Part shown: in pieces, positions 34,116-43,081 of the stretch | Layout of the letters: each line of letters starts with the position of its first letter | Numbering within the stretch: the first letter of the stretch is position 1 | Assembly: GCF_900114625.1 (NCBI RefSeq) | Contig: NZ_FOZL01000001.1 | Span: forward strand, 1,488,001-1,552,000 | Length of the DNA stretch: 64,000 bases | From: Granulicella pectinivorans | GTDB taxonomy: Bacteria; Acidobacteriota; Terriglobia; Terriglobales; Acidobacteriaceae | Direction: 5' to 3' | Notes under the pieces: model-generated | The model's input: only the letters and a program-made list of their open reading frames with translations | Database searches by the model: none | Told to the model about the DNA's origin: nothing | Program-made: the position numbers and the translations under genes

Positions 34116-36347
34116 GTGTCCAACGAAATGAAGTGCCCCGTGCCCCACGGCGCCAGTCCCACCGCCTCGCAGACTGCTACTGAGACCTCCTCGCCCATGC
34201 ATGGCGCCGTTACCACCAACTCGCGCAAGATCGTCCGGAACGCCGAGTGGTGGCCCGACCGTCTCGACCTCGCCGTTCTCCACCAGAACACCAAGCTCGC
34301 CGACCCCATGGACCCGGCCTTCAACTACGCCGAGGAGTTCAAGAAGCTCGATCTCGACGGCGTCATCGCCGACCTCCACGCCCTCATGACCGATTCGCAG
34401 AGCTGGTGGCCCGCCGACTACGGCCACTACGGTCCCTTCTTCATCCGCATGGCCTGGCACTCTGCCGGCACCTACCGCACCTACGACGGACGCGGTGGCG
34501 CGGGCATGGGCACACAGCGCTTCGCTCCCCTCAACTCCTGGCCCGACAACGTCTCGCTCGATAAGGCTCGCCGCCTCCTCTGGCCCATCAAGCAGAAGTA
34601 CGGCAAGAAGATCTCCTGGGCCGATCTCATGATCCTCACCGGCAACGTCGCGCTTGAGTCCATGGGGCTCAAGACCTTCGGCTTTGGCGGGGGACGCGCC
34701 GACGTCTGGGTTCCGCAGGAAGACATCTTCTGGGGCACCGAGCGCACCTGGCTCGGCAGCGACCGCTACCAGGGAGACCGCGATCTCGACAACCCACTCG
34801 CCGCCGTGCAGATGGGCCTCATCTACGTGAACCCCGAAGGCCCCGACGGCAAGCCCGATCCCATCGCCTCGGCGCGCGACATCCGCGAGACCTTCGGACG
34901 CATGGCCATGAACGATGAGGAGACCTTCGCCCTCATCGCCGGCGGACACACCTTCGGCAAGGGCCACGGCGCGTACGATCCAGGCCCCAACGTCGGACCC
35001 GAGCCCGAGGGCGCACCCATCGAGCAGCAGGGCTTCGGCTGGAAGAACTCCAAGGGCAAGGGCCACTCGGAAGACACCATCTCCTCCGGGCTCGAAGGCG
35101 CATGGACCTCCCAGCCCATCAAGTGGGATAACGAGTACCTCGACAACCTCTACAACTTCGACTGGGCGCTCAAGAAGGGCCCCGGCGGCGGATGGCAGTG
35201 GTATGCCGTGGCGGAGCCGGCCAACATCCCCGACGCGCACATCCCGGACAAGAAGCACCTGCCCATGATGTTCACGTCCGATCTCGCCCTCAAGTTCGAT
35301 CCCGCCTACGAGCAGATCGGCAAGCGCTTCCAGAAGGATCCCGCAGCCTTCGCCGACGCCTTCTCCCGCGCCTGGTTCAAGCTTACCCACCGCGACATGG
35401 GCCCCATCGTCCGCTACCTCGGACCTCTGGTTCCCAAGGAAACCCTCATCTGGCAGGATCCCGTCCCGGCATCGAATGGCGAAGTCATCAATGACGCCGA
35501 CGTCGAAACGCTGAAGACACAGATCCTCGCCTCAGGCCTCACCAGCTCGCAGCTCGTCTCCACGGCATGGGCCGCGGCGGCCTCCTTCCGCGGTTCCGAC
35601 AAGCGCGGCGGAGCCAACGGCGGACGTATCCGTCTCGAGCCCCAGAAGAACTGGGAGGTCAACCAGCCTCTCGTCCTCGCGAAGGTGCTCGGTGTCCTCG
35701 AAGACATCCAGAAGAGCTTCGGCAAGCACGTCTCCATCGCTGATCTCGTCGTCCTCGGCGGAACCGCTGCTGTGGAAGCTGCGGCGAAGAAGGCTGGCTT
35801 CGACGTGAAGGTGCCCTTCGCGCCCGGCCGCACCGACGCTACGCAGGAGCAGACCGACATCGCCTCGTTCGCTCCCCTGGAGCAGACGGCCGATGGCTTC
35901 CGCAACTACTTCCGTCCTGGACACACCCAGCGCGCCGAGGAGCTCCTGGTCGATCGCGCCCAGTTGCTCACCCTCACCGCGCCGGAGATGACCGTGCTGG
36001 TCGGCGGTCTGCGCGTCCTCGGTGCCAACTTCCGTGGCTCGAAGAACGGCGTCTTCACCACCCAGGCCGACACGCTGACGAACGACTTCTTCGTCAACCT
36101 GCTCGACATGGCAACGGAGTGGAAGGCTGCGTCCACCGGCGAAGGTCTCTTCGAAGGCCTCGACCGCGAGACCGGCGAGATCAAGTGGACGGCAACCCGC
36201 GTCGATCTCATCTTCGGATCCAACTCCCAACTCCGCGCCCTCGCGGAGGTCTATGCAGGAAACGACGCGAAGGAGAAGTTCGTGAAGGACTTCGTGGCCG
36301 CCTGGACCAAGGTCATGAACCTCGATCGTTTCGACCTCGTCTACTAA
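34116..36347 (+). CDS. katG: Catalase-peroxidase KatG
   Basis: Haem enzyme that removes hydrogen peroxide by catalase and peroxidase activity. The GTG at 34116 follows AAGGAG with ideal spacing and gives SNEMKCPVPHG, the usual KatG opening; the 743-residue length is normal. The distal haem motif RMAWHSAGTYR carries the catalytic Arg, Trp and His. The Tyr of LIYVNPEGPDG and the Met of FGRMAMNDEET complete the Met-Tyr-Trp adduct, and the proximal histidine is in GGHTFGKGHG. The second, degenerate peroxidase repeat is present. A strong terminator follows and a PerR-like box precedes. Confidence 0.97.
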   Translation: MSNEMKCPVPHGASPTASQTATETSSPMHGAVTTNSRKIVRNAEWWPDRLDLAVLHQNTKLADPMDPAFNYAEEFKKLDLDGVIADLHALMTDSQSWWPADYGHYGPFFIRMAWHSAGTYRTYDGRGGAGMGTQRFAPLNSWPDNVSLDKARRLLWPIKQKYGKKISWADLMILTGNVALESMGLKTFGFGGGRADVWVPQEDIFWGTERTWLGSDRYQGDRDLDNPLAAVQMGLIYVNPEGPDGKPDPIASARDIRETFGRMAMNDEETFALIAGGHTFGKGHGAYDPGPNVGPEPEGAPIEQQGFGWKNSKGKGHSEDTISSGLEGAWTSQPIKWDNEYLDNLYNFDWALKKGPGGGWQWYAVAEPANIPDAHIPDKKHLPMMFTSDLALKFDPAYEQIGKRFQKDPAAFADAFSRAWFKLTHRDMGPIVRYLGPLVPKETLIWQDPVPASNGEVINDADVETLKTQILASGLTSSQLVSTAWAAAASFRGSDKRGGANGGRIRLEPQKNWEVNQPLVLAKVLGVLEDIQKSFGKHVSIADLVVLGGTAAVEAAAKKAGFDVKVPFAPGRTDATQEQTDIASFAPLEQTADGFRNYFRPGHTQRAEELLVDRAQLLTLTAPEMTVLVGGLRVLGANFRGSKNGVFTTQADTLTNDFFVNLLDMATEWKAASTGEGLFEGLDRETGEIKWTATRVDLIFGSNSQLRALAEVYAGNDAKEKFVKDFVAAWTKVMNLDRFDLVY

Positions 36348-36372
36348 ACACGGCATGCAGTGCAGCAACACC

Positions 36373-36407
36373 GCCGGCGCAAACCTACCCAGGTTTGCGC
36401 CGGCTTT
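36373..36407 (+). terminator. Terminator after katG
   Basis: Perfect 14-bp stem GCCGGCGCAAACCT (36373-36386) and AGGTTTGCGCCGGC (36391-36404) with loop ACCC, then TTT. It begins 25 bases after the stop codon. Confidence 0.85.
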
Positions 36408-36608
36408 CCATGCCGCAACATACTTTCCTTCCTAAACAGGGAAGGTCGTTCCACGGCGGAAGAACGGACTTACTCTAAGGACGTTTATTCTGTTTCGCTG
36501 AGATCTTCTGTCCGCCTAAGCGCAGTGGCATTCGTCTTCATCCTGGATAGGAAAAGCTGTAATACACTTTTTCCATCGTGGGCTTCGTCGTGCAGAAAGA
36601 GGTAAAAA

Positions 36609-37268
36609 ATGAAGCGCAAAGTGTGGATGGCAACCTACGCAGCAATCCTGACTCTTACCTTCTCCGGTACATGCACCCAACCCATGCTGGCTCAACAAAC
36701 GCAGAACACCTGGTCACAGCAAGACTCACTGCGCATCGTCAGCGAGGTCCAGAAGAGGCTCGGTGGTCTAGCGAACTATGCGGTGTTCGACTGGATCACC
36801 TTTGGCGAACAGGGTAAGACAGTTTTTCTCAAAGGATATGCATCCCGCCCTTCGTTGAAGGCTGACGCGGAACGTGCGGTCAAAGACATTCCGGGAGTAG
36901 AAAGGGTCGAGAATCAAATCGAGGTTCTGCCGATTTCGCCCAATGACGATCGGATTCGAGCCGCGGTGTACAACCGCATCTATACCCAGGCATCGTTACG
37001 CAAATACAACGCCAATGCTGGCTCTCTGGCACGCGCCATGGGACCGGGTGGTCGTAGCGTTGCGCTCATGGCTGGCGGCATCACAAACACGCCGCCCATC
37101 GGCTATCACGCCATCCATATCGTCGTGAAGAATGGACGCGCGATGCTCTTCGGGGCGGTGCTCAATGCGTCGGATGTTGCCATGGCGAATATGGCGGCGA
37201 ACTCGGCGCCTGGAGCATTCAGCGTGGAGAACAACCTTGTGACGGAAGGTTCCCGGCCCGGCAACTGA
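36609..37268 (+). CDS. Exported protein with two BON domains
   Basis: 219 residues: a signal sequence (MKRKVWMATYAAILTLTFSG... ending MLAQQ), then two BON-type modules. The first has FGEQGKTVFLKGYASRPSLKADAERAVKDIPGVERVENQIEVLP (seen as a core of GxxxLxGxV-like pattern), the second IHIVVKNGRAMLFGAVLNASDVAMAN. BON domains bind phospholipid or other envelope components, as in OsmY. Expression is set by its own leader, with AGAGG before the ATG. The gene follows the katG terminator and may belong to the stress response, which is an inference from the neighbour. Confidence 0.82.
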   Translation: MKRKVWMATYAAILTLTFSGTCTQPMLAQQTQNTWSQQDSLRIVSEVQKRLGGLANYAVFDWITFGEQGKTVFLKGYASRPSLKADAERAVKDIPGVERVENQIEVLPISPNDDRIRAAVYNRIYTQASLRKYNANAGSLARAMGPGGRSVALMAGGITNTPPIGYHAIHIVVKNGRAMLFGAVLNASDVAMANMAANSAPGAFSVENNLVTEGSRPGN

Positions 37269-37392
37269 TCCGCACACGCTAAGAAACGATCTGGAGGGCA
37301 AGGACGTGGGCGCTTTTCTTGCGGCGTCGGGCTGCACGCTTCGATCTCGACTCGCTCATCTTTGAAGCTGGGCCAGTGACCTCTGGCCGCCT

Positions 37393-38589
37393 TCATCGGA
37401 TGCAATCCCCCAGGGCATACCGCCGGCAATGCTCCAGATACGCCGCCTCATGTTCTGCCACCAGCTCCACCACGCTCTGCCACAGCCATCCCGGAGCATC
37501 CAGGCTCTTCGACCGGTTCCGACCCAGCTCTGCCTTCCACCGTTTGCGCGTCGCCGTATCCATCTGCCGCACATGCGCCTTGCCCACGACCGAGGCCAGA
37601 TAATGTGCCGTCGCCACCGCCTCCTCACGCGTCAGGCGATCGACCTCCACCTTCAGGTCCTGCGGCATCAGAGCCCGCATCACCACCGGCCTGTTCTTGA
37701 AGTGCGCGGCCACCATCCGGTCGCCGAGGTAAGGCGAAAGCGCCTTGGCGCCTGCAACCACCCGTGCAGCATTATCCCCCGGCATCTCGACGGCGCGCTT
37801 CATCGGAGCCGCGGCCGTCACCGCCTCCTTGATATCCAGCAGCCGGTAACACTGGTCCTGCTTCTTCCCCACGCCCACCAGCACCGCGAACCGCAGCTTG
37901 CCCAGCGAGCTGCATCCCTTCATCCAGTACGCCGCGTCGAGTACCCGCAGCTTGTTCCCGCCCAGCAGAAGGTCCGACTTCGCCTCCTTCACAATCCGTT
38001 CCACCTCGGCCCGTTCCTCGTCGGTGAGTGCCCAGAACCGATCGCCCAACGGAATCACCGGCGTCTCATCCTCGATCCGCTCTTCTGCCAGATGTCTCCA
38101 TTTACGGCTCAGCGCGGCGCGCATCGTCAGCCGAATCGGCCTTAGCTCCACCGCCTCATGGTCCGCCGCTGCCTTCCGCGGAGCCGACAGAGCCTGTCCA
38201 TACCCCAGCACCATCTGCTCCAGCATCAGCGCCGTCGTCACCCCCGGCAGGTCCGACCCGCGCGCTGCCGTCGCCAGCGAAAGTCCCAACCGCACCAGGT
38301 CATGCGCCGGATTCCCAACCACCGTCTGGTCCAGATCGCGAATCTGAATCTCGACCCGCCCCTCGGCGTTGGCCACCGGTCCCAGGTTCCCCGCATGGCA
38401 ATCCCCGCAGATCCACACCGCAGGTCCCTGCGGCAATTTGTCGCCAGACCCGCTGGCCAGCCACTCATAGAACTGCAGCGTATTCCCACGCACATACGCA
38501 TGCGCGGACCGCGCCATCTTTACCCTGCGCTGTTGCTCCAGCACAGCCATCCGCCTCGAGGGCTCCACCGCTTGCATTGTCTTTTTCAT
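37393..38589 (-). CDS. DUF2252 family protein
   Basis: 398 residues with the DUF2252 signature AVWICGDCHAGNLGPV and, further on, IQIRDLDQTVVGNPAHDLVRLGLSL-type acidic residues, which recall the catalytic loop and metal-binding Asp of aminoglycoside-kinase-like folds. Later segments KMARSAHAYVRG and YWMKGCSSLGKLRFAVLVG match the family layout. Its activity is not established in the literature I know. It is encoded alone, between a BON protein and valS on the opposite side of the valS terminator. Confidence 0.85.
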   Translation of the reverse strand: MKKTMQAVEPSRRMAVLEQQRRVKMARSAHAYVRGNTLQFYEWLASGSGDKLPQGPAVWICGDCHAGNLGPVANAEGRVEIQIRDLDQTVVGNPAHDLVRLGLSLATAARGSDLPGVTTALMLEQMVLGYGQALSAPRKAAADHEAVELRPIRLTMRAALSRKWRHLAEERIEDETPVIPLGDRFWALTDEERAEVERIVKEAKSDLLLGGNKLRVLDAAYWMKGCSSLGKLRFAVLVGVGKKQDQCYRLLDIKEAVTAAAPMKRAVEMPGDNAARVVAGAKALSPYLGDRMVAAHFKNRPVVMRALMPQDLKVEVDRLTREEAVATAHYLASVVGKAHVRQMDTATRKRWKAELGRNRSKSLDAPGWLWQSVVELVAEHEAAYLEHCRRYALGDCIR

Positions 38590-38688
38590 CGTCTATTCAC
38601 ACTACGATGCAGAAAGAAACCGGGACGGCCACGTCCTCACGACTATGTCGTATGCGTCACAGTTCCCGTTCCGAAACGTCGAGTTAAA

Positions 38689-38735
38689 GAGGAAACCCCT
38701 TCGCAACAGGGTACTGTCGCGAAGGGGATTTCCTC
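38689..38735 (-). terminator. Terminator after valS
   Basis: On the minus strand, GAGGAAATCCCCTTCGC pairs with GCGAAGGGGTTTCCTC (one bulge) and is followed by TTTAAC. It starts about 16 bases past the valS stop. Confidence 0.75.
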
Positions 38736-38750
38736 ATGTATCGAGCAGCG

Positions 38751-41543
38751 TCACTCCGCCGACAACTCATCCAGCGCAGCCTTGGCCTTATCGAATAGCA
38801 TCTGCGTCTCCGCAAACTGCTTCCGCAGCCCAGCCACGATATGCTCCGGAGCACGAGCCATGAAGCCCTCATTCCCAAGCTGCTTCTGCGCCGCATCCAG
38901 ACCCTTCTGATACTTCGCCAGGTCCTTCGTCAGCTTCTCGCGCTCGGCCACGACGTCGATCACACGCTCGTACACCACCTGCACATCGAACTCCGCCGTC
39001 GAACGCGAGCCGTTCCCCGTCAGCGTGGCCGAAACAAACTCCACCTCATTCACGCGGGCCAGCCTGCGCAGCAGATCCGTATTGGCATCCACCAGCGCCA
39101 CCACGCGATTGTCCGCAAACACCCGCACCGGAGCCGCTTCCTTCTCCGGTACGCCCATCTCCTTGCGCAGACCGCGCACGGCCACGATCATCTCCTGCAT
39201 CAGGATCATCGCGGTGACGCTTCCATCGGTATCCCGCGCAAAGTCCATGAACTCCGGATAGTGCGCCAGCGCAATCGACTTCAGCGGAACAGGCAGCCCA
39301 ATCTGCGGCCAAAACGCGTGCCAGATCTCCTCCGTAATAAACGGCATAAACGGATTCAACAGCCGCAGCGCGCCTTCAAACACCGCAAGCAGCGTCGTCA
39401 GCGCAACGGTCGTCGCCTCCAGGTCCGCGCCCTCATCGAAGTTCAGCCGCAGCTTCACAATCTCCAGGTACCAGTCGCAGAAATCGCCCCAGAAGAACTG
39501 GTAGATCGCATGCGCCGCCTCGTCGAACCGGTATTCCTTCAGCGCCTCATCGACCACCGCCGAAGTAGCCGCAAGCCGGGCCACGATCCAGCGTCCCTCC
39601 AGCCGCGAGTGCTCCGTACTGCGCAGAGCCTTCTTCAACTGCTTCGCGTCGATCGAGATCCCCGCCTCCTTCGCCCTCTCCACGTTCATAAAGAGAAAGC
39701 GAGCCGAGTTCCAGATCTTGTTCGCAAACGCCCGGTACCCTTCGGTGCGAGCCTCCGAGAACGCAATATCCGTCCCCGGCGAAGCCATCGAGGCCAGCGT
39801 AAACCGCACCGCATCCGTTCCAAACCGCTCGATGATGTCGATCGGGTTGATCACATTGCCCTTGGTCTTCGACATCTTCTGACGGTCCGCATCCCGCACC
39901 AGCCCATGGATGTAGACCTCCTTGAACGGCACCGCGTCGGCCAACTTCCGCGCCGACCCATCCGGCATCGGTACATCCATCATGAAGTGCGTGCCCAGCA
40001 TGATCATCCGGGCCACCCAGAAGAACAAAATATCGAAGCCCGTCACCAGCAGCTCCGTCGGATAGAACGCCGCCAGGTCCTTCGTCGCATCCGGCCACCC
40101 AAACACGGTGAAGGGAAGCAGCCCCGAGGAAAACCACGTATCCAGAACATCCGTCTCCTGCGTAATGGCAGCCGATCCGCACGTCCCGCAGGCCGTAGGC
40201 GTCTCGCGCGAAACGGTGATGTGTCCCGCCGAGCAGTGCCACGCCGGAATCCGGTGTCCCCACCACAATTGCCGTGAGATGCACCAGTCGTAGATGTTTT
40301 TCATCCACTCGTCGTACGTCTTGCGATACTGCTCCGGCGTAAACCGGATGTGCCCATCGCGCACCGCGGCAATCGCCTTTGCCGCCACGGAATCCCCACC
40401 ACTCGCAGGCGTCTTGTTGACGGCCAAAAACCACTGCATCGAAAGCCGCGGCTCAATCACCACGCCCGACCGCTGCGACACCGGCACGGTCATCGGGTGA
40501 TCCTTCACCTCAACCAGCAGGCCCAGCGCATCGAGATCCGCGACAATCTTCTCCCGCGCCGCAAATCGCTCCATGCCGTCATACGGCGAGCCGGCCAGCG
40601 TGATATGCGCGGTCGTATCGAAGATCGAGGGCTGCGGCAGGCCGTGCCTCTGCCCAATCGCAAAGTCATTCGGATCGTGCGCCGGCGTCACCTTGACAGC
40701 GCCCGTTCCAAACTCCGGCTTGGCCCACTCATCGGCCAGAATCGGAATCTCTCGTCCCGTCAAAGGCAGCGCCACAATCTTGCCCACAAGGCTCGTATAC
40801 CGCTCGTCCTCCGGATTCACCACAACCGCCACATCACCCAGCATCGTCTCCGGACGAGTCGTCGCAATCACAATCGAGCCCGTTCCATCGGCCAGAGGAT
40901 AGCGCACATGGTACAACTTGCCCATGCGCTCCTCGGACTCCACCTCCAGGTCCGATACCGCAGTCTGGATCTGCGGATCCCAATTGACGATATACGCCCC
41001 GCGATAGATCAGCCCCTGCTCATACAGCCGAACAAACGCCTCCTTCACCGCCACGCTCAGCCCATCGTCCATCGTGAAGTACTCGCGGCTCCAGTCCACC
41101 GACGCGCCCAGCCGACGCATCTGGTCCGTAATCGCGCCGCCGTACTCCTTCTTCCACGCCCACACCCGCTCGGTAAACGCCTCGCGTCCCATCTCGGTCC
41201 GAGACGTTCCTTCGGTCTTCAACTGTCGCTCGACCATCATCTGCGTGGCAATGCCCGCATGGTCGGTCCCCGGAACCCAAAGCGAGATATCGCCCGACAT
41301 CCGATGCCAACGCGTCAGAATGTCCATCTCTGCCTGGTTCAGCATGTGCCCCATGTGCAGCCGTCCCGTAACATTGGGGGGCGGCAGAAGCATCGTGAAC
41401 TTCTTCTCGTCAATCTGCGTATCGTTGGGGGAAGGCACATCGAACAGTCGTTCGTTGACCCAGTACTCGGCCCAGCGCTGCTCGATGGTCGAGGGATCGT
41501 AGGCCTTTGGAAGCTCGTTCGGTTTGGAGATTTCGTCGCTCAT
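38751..41543 (-). CDS. valS: Valine-tRNA ligase
   Basis: Charges tRNA-Val. The ATG at 41543 (AAGG upstream) begins MSDEISKPNELPKAYDP; the open frame before it has no family similarity. The 930-residue protein has the class I signatures PPNVTGRLHMGHMLN (HIGH form), the editing domain with TTRPETMLGDVAV, the KMSKTKGN loop, the tRNA-binding anticodon domain, and the C-terminal coiled coil (LTKDLAKYQKGLDAAQKQLG). The ACGTCGS stretch (about residue 440) may mark a zinc knuckle. It is transcribed alone. Confidence 0.97.
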   Translation of the reverse strand: MSDEISKPNELPKAYDPSTIEQRWAEYWVNERLFDVPSPNDTQIDEKKFTMLLPPPNVTGRLHMGHMLNQAEMDILTRWHRMSGDISLWVPGTDHAGIATQMMVERQLKTEGTSRTEMGREAFTERVWAWKKEYGGAITDQMRRLGASVDWSREYFTMDDGLSVAVKEAFVRLYEQGLIYRGAYIVNWDPQIQTAVSDLEVESEERMGKLYHVRYPLADGTGSIVIATTRPETMLGDVAVVVNPEDERYTSLVGKIVALPLTGREIPILADEWAKPEFGTGAVKVTPAHDPNDFAIGQRHGLPQPSIFDTTAHITLAGSPYDGMERFAAREKIVADLDALGLLVEVKDHPMTVPVSQRSGVVIEPRLSMQWFLAVNKTPASGGDSVAAKAIAAVRDGHIRFTPEQYRKTYDEWMKNIYDWCISRQLWWGHRIPAWHCSAGHITVSRETPTACGTCGSAAITQETDVLDTWFSSGLLPFTVFGWPDATKDLAAFYPTELLVTGFDILFFWVARMIMLGTHFMMDVPMPDGSARKLADAVPFKEVYIHGLVRDADRQKMSKTKGNVINPIDIIERFGTDAVRFTLASMASPGTDIAFSEARTEGYRAFANKIWNSARFLFMNVERAKEAGISIDAKQLKKALRSTEHSRLEGRWIVARLAATSAVVDEALKEYRFDEAAHAIYQFFWGDFCDWYLEIVKLRLNFDEGADLEATTVALTTLLAVFEGALRLLNPFMPFITEEIWHAFWPQIGLPVPLKSIALAHYPEFMDFARDTDGSVTAMILMQEMIVAVRGLRKEMGVPEKEAAPVRVFADNRVVALVDANTDLLRRLARVNEVEFVSATLTGNGSRSTAEFDVQVVYERVIDVVAEREKLTKDLAKYQKGLDAAQKQLGNEGFMARAPEHIVAGLRKQFAETQMLFDKAKAALDELSAE

Positions 41544-41631
41544 GAATACCTTAAGCCTAGCACTCGGCAGCCGCAGACGCAGCCCCGGGCAGTCGCACCA
41601 CGGGCCCCATGGAACTACCAAGGATGCCGTC

Positions 41632-42156
41632 ATGAACCGATTCGGATCGCTCGTCCTTCTCCTCGCCTGCCTGCTCGCCCCCGCGACCCTCCTCGCCGCG
41701 CGCCATAGCCACGGACATTCCAACGGACAGGATCACGTCGGCTTCGGAGACACCATCACCATAGATGACAGTCATCCCGCCGGCGATATCGTCTGCGCCT
41801 TCTGCACCATCCGCATCCAGGGCGACCACTCCGGCGATCTCGTCTCCTTCTTCGGAGACGTGCAGGTCGACAACAACCACACCCTCTCCGGCGACTCCGT
41901 CGTGTTCGGTGGACGCCTCGGCCTCGGCGATCAGACCCAGATGCACGGCAACCTCGTCCTCTTCGGGGGCGAACTCTCCCAGGCCCCCACGGCGAATATC
42001 AGCGGCGACCGAGTCGTCTTCGCTGGAACCGGCTGGCTCCTCGTCCTGCTCTCGCCTCTGCTCATCCCCATCGGCCTCATCTGGCTCATCGTCCACCTCG
42101 TCCGCCGCCAGCGCTACCGGTTCCCGGCCTACCCACCCCCACCCAACCGCTACTAG
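41632..42156 (+). CDS. Exported protein with short beta-helix-like repeats and a C-terminal membrane anchor
   Basis: 174 residues: signal peptide (MNRFGSLVLLLACLLAPATLLAA), a histidine-rich start (RHSHGHSNGQDH), then short repeats of the form GD-h-h-x-F-G-x-h (for example SGDLVSFFGDVQV, SGDSVVFGGRL, HGNLVLFGGEL, SGDRVVFAG). These resemble bactofilin or beta-solenoid rungs. A hydrophobic segment (WLLVLLSPLLIPIGLIWLIV) near the end is followed by a basic tail. The ATG at 41632 has AAGGA upstream. I cannot give a function; an envelope scaffold is a guess. Confidence 0.65.
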   Translation: MNRFGSLVLLLACLLAPATLLAARHSHGHSNGQDHVGFGDTITIDDSHPAGDIVCAFCTIRIQGDHSGDLVSFFGDVQVDNNHTLSGDSVVFGGRLGLGDQTQMHGNLVLFGGELSQAPTANISGDRVVFAGTGWLLVLLSPLLIPIGLIWLIVHLVRRQRYRFPAYPPPPNRY

Positions 42157-42198
42157 CGCCGTTGCGCATGGACCTTTGTCGCCTCGGCTTCTACGTAT

Positions 42199-42268
42199 CC
42201 CAAGGCTTAACCTTGGGTCTCACAACAAGCCGACAAACCGGGCTTTAGCCCCTGGGTGTGCCTTTTTT
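42199..42268 (+). terminator. Hairpins and T run after the exported repeat protein
   Basis: CCCAAGG (42199-42205) with CCTTGGG (42211-42217), then GGGC (42240-42243) with GCCC (42248-42251) and, about 11 bases later, a run of six T (42263-42268). It looks like a tandem terminator; similar CGGGCTTTAGCCC elements are common between acidobacterial genes, as far as I recall. Confidence 0.45.
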
Positions 42269-42307
42269 CTTCAGGCCGCGATAGGCAAACACAAGGGCAA
42301 CACCCCT

Positions 42308-42985
42308 TCAAATCCCCTCATCCCGCCGTATCGTCCAGTCCGCCGCCATCACCGCCATCACCCAAACGGTCCCCACCACATACCCCGCCAGCACATCGGA
42401 GGGATAGTGAACCCCCAGGTAGATCCGGCTCAACCCAATCCCCGAGATCAGCACCACGCTCCCCGCCACCAGCCCCACCCGCTCCCACACTGCGCGCTCA
42501 TACTGCATCAACAGATACGTCAGCACCCCATACAGCACCACCGCCATCACCGAGTGACCGCTCGGAAACGAAAAACTCCGTTCATGCACAAATGCCCACG
42601 GCACATCCGGCCTGGTCCTTCGGTAGTGCAGCTTCAGCACCGTATCGAGCAGGCCGCCGCCGCCCATCGACATCAGCACCAGAAGCGCATCCCGCCTGAA
42701 GTCCCGCATCCATAGCACCGCCGAGGCGATCACGATCACGGGAATCAGCGTCATCGGCGATCCGATAAAGCTCAGCGTCTTCGCCAGCGCGGTCAGCCAC
42801 GGCGTATCCCGCGCATGAATCCAAGCCAGAATCCCACGGTCGATTCCCTCCAGCCGGGGATGCGAGATGTCTTCGTGGATCTTCGCAAACAAAAACAGCA
42901 GAAGCCCAGCCGCCACCAGCCCGGCCACAAGCACAAGAAAAAACGTCCGCCTCTTCTCCGGCGTAATCCGCTTCGACAAGATCAT
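42308..42985 (-). CDS. PAP2 family phosphatase, membrane-bound
   Basis: 225 residues with several membrane helices and the three acid-phosphatase motifs in order: KLHYRRTRPDVPW (KX6RP), PSGHSVMAV (PSGH) and SRIYLGVHYPSDVLAG (SRxxxxxHxxxD). This pattern fits lipid phosphatases such as undecaprenyl-diphosphate or phosphatidate phosphatases, acting on the outer face of the inner membrane. The substrate cannot be assigned. It lies downstream of the glycerophosphodiesterase on the same strand, separated by a terminator-like stem. Confidence 0.88.
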   Translation of the reverse strand: MILSKRITPEKRRTFFLVLVAGLVAAGLLLFLFAKIHEDISHPRLEGIDRGILAWIHARDTPWLTALAKTLSFIGSPMTLIPVIVIASAVLWMRDFRRDALLVLMSMGGGGLLDTVLKLHYRRTRPDVPWAFVHERSFSFPSGHSVMAVVLYGVLTYLLMQYERAVWERVGLVAGSVVLISGIGLSRIYLGVHYPSDVLAGYVVGTVWVMAVMAADWTIRRDEGI

Positions 42986-43013
42986 CAGCCGATCATATCC
43001 GCGAAAACGACTA

Positions 43014-43041
43014 CCCCAGGCCTCGTTTCTAAGACCTGGGG
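43014..43041 (-). terminator. Candidate terminator between the glycerophosphodiesterase and PAP2 genes
   Basis: Seven-base inverted repeat CCCCAGG (43014-43020) and CCTGGGG (43035-43041), 40 bases past the glycerophosphodiesterase stop. On the minus strand TAGTCGTTTT follows, a weak T tract. Confidence 0.45.
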
Positions 43042-43081
43042 TTTGGTGTCCCCAATCACTCCAGTTTCCCGTCTGACAGAA

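Noticed and set aside
34071..35390. 439-residue open frame antisense to katG
   Set aside because: It mirrors KatG codons and has no motifs of its own.
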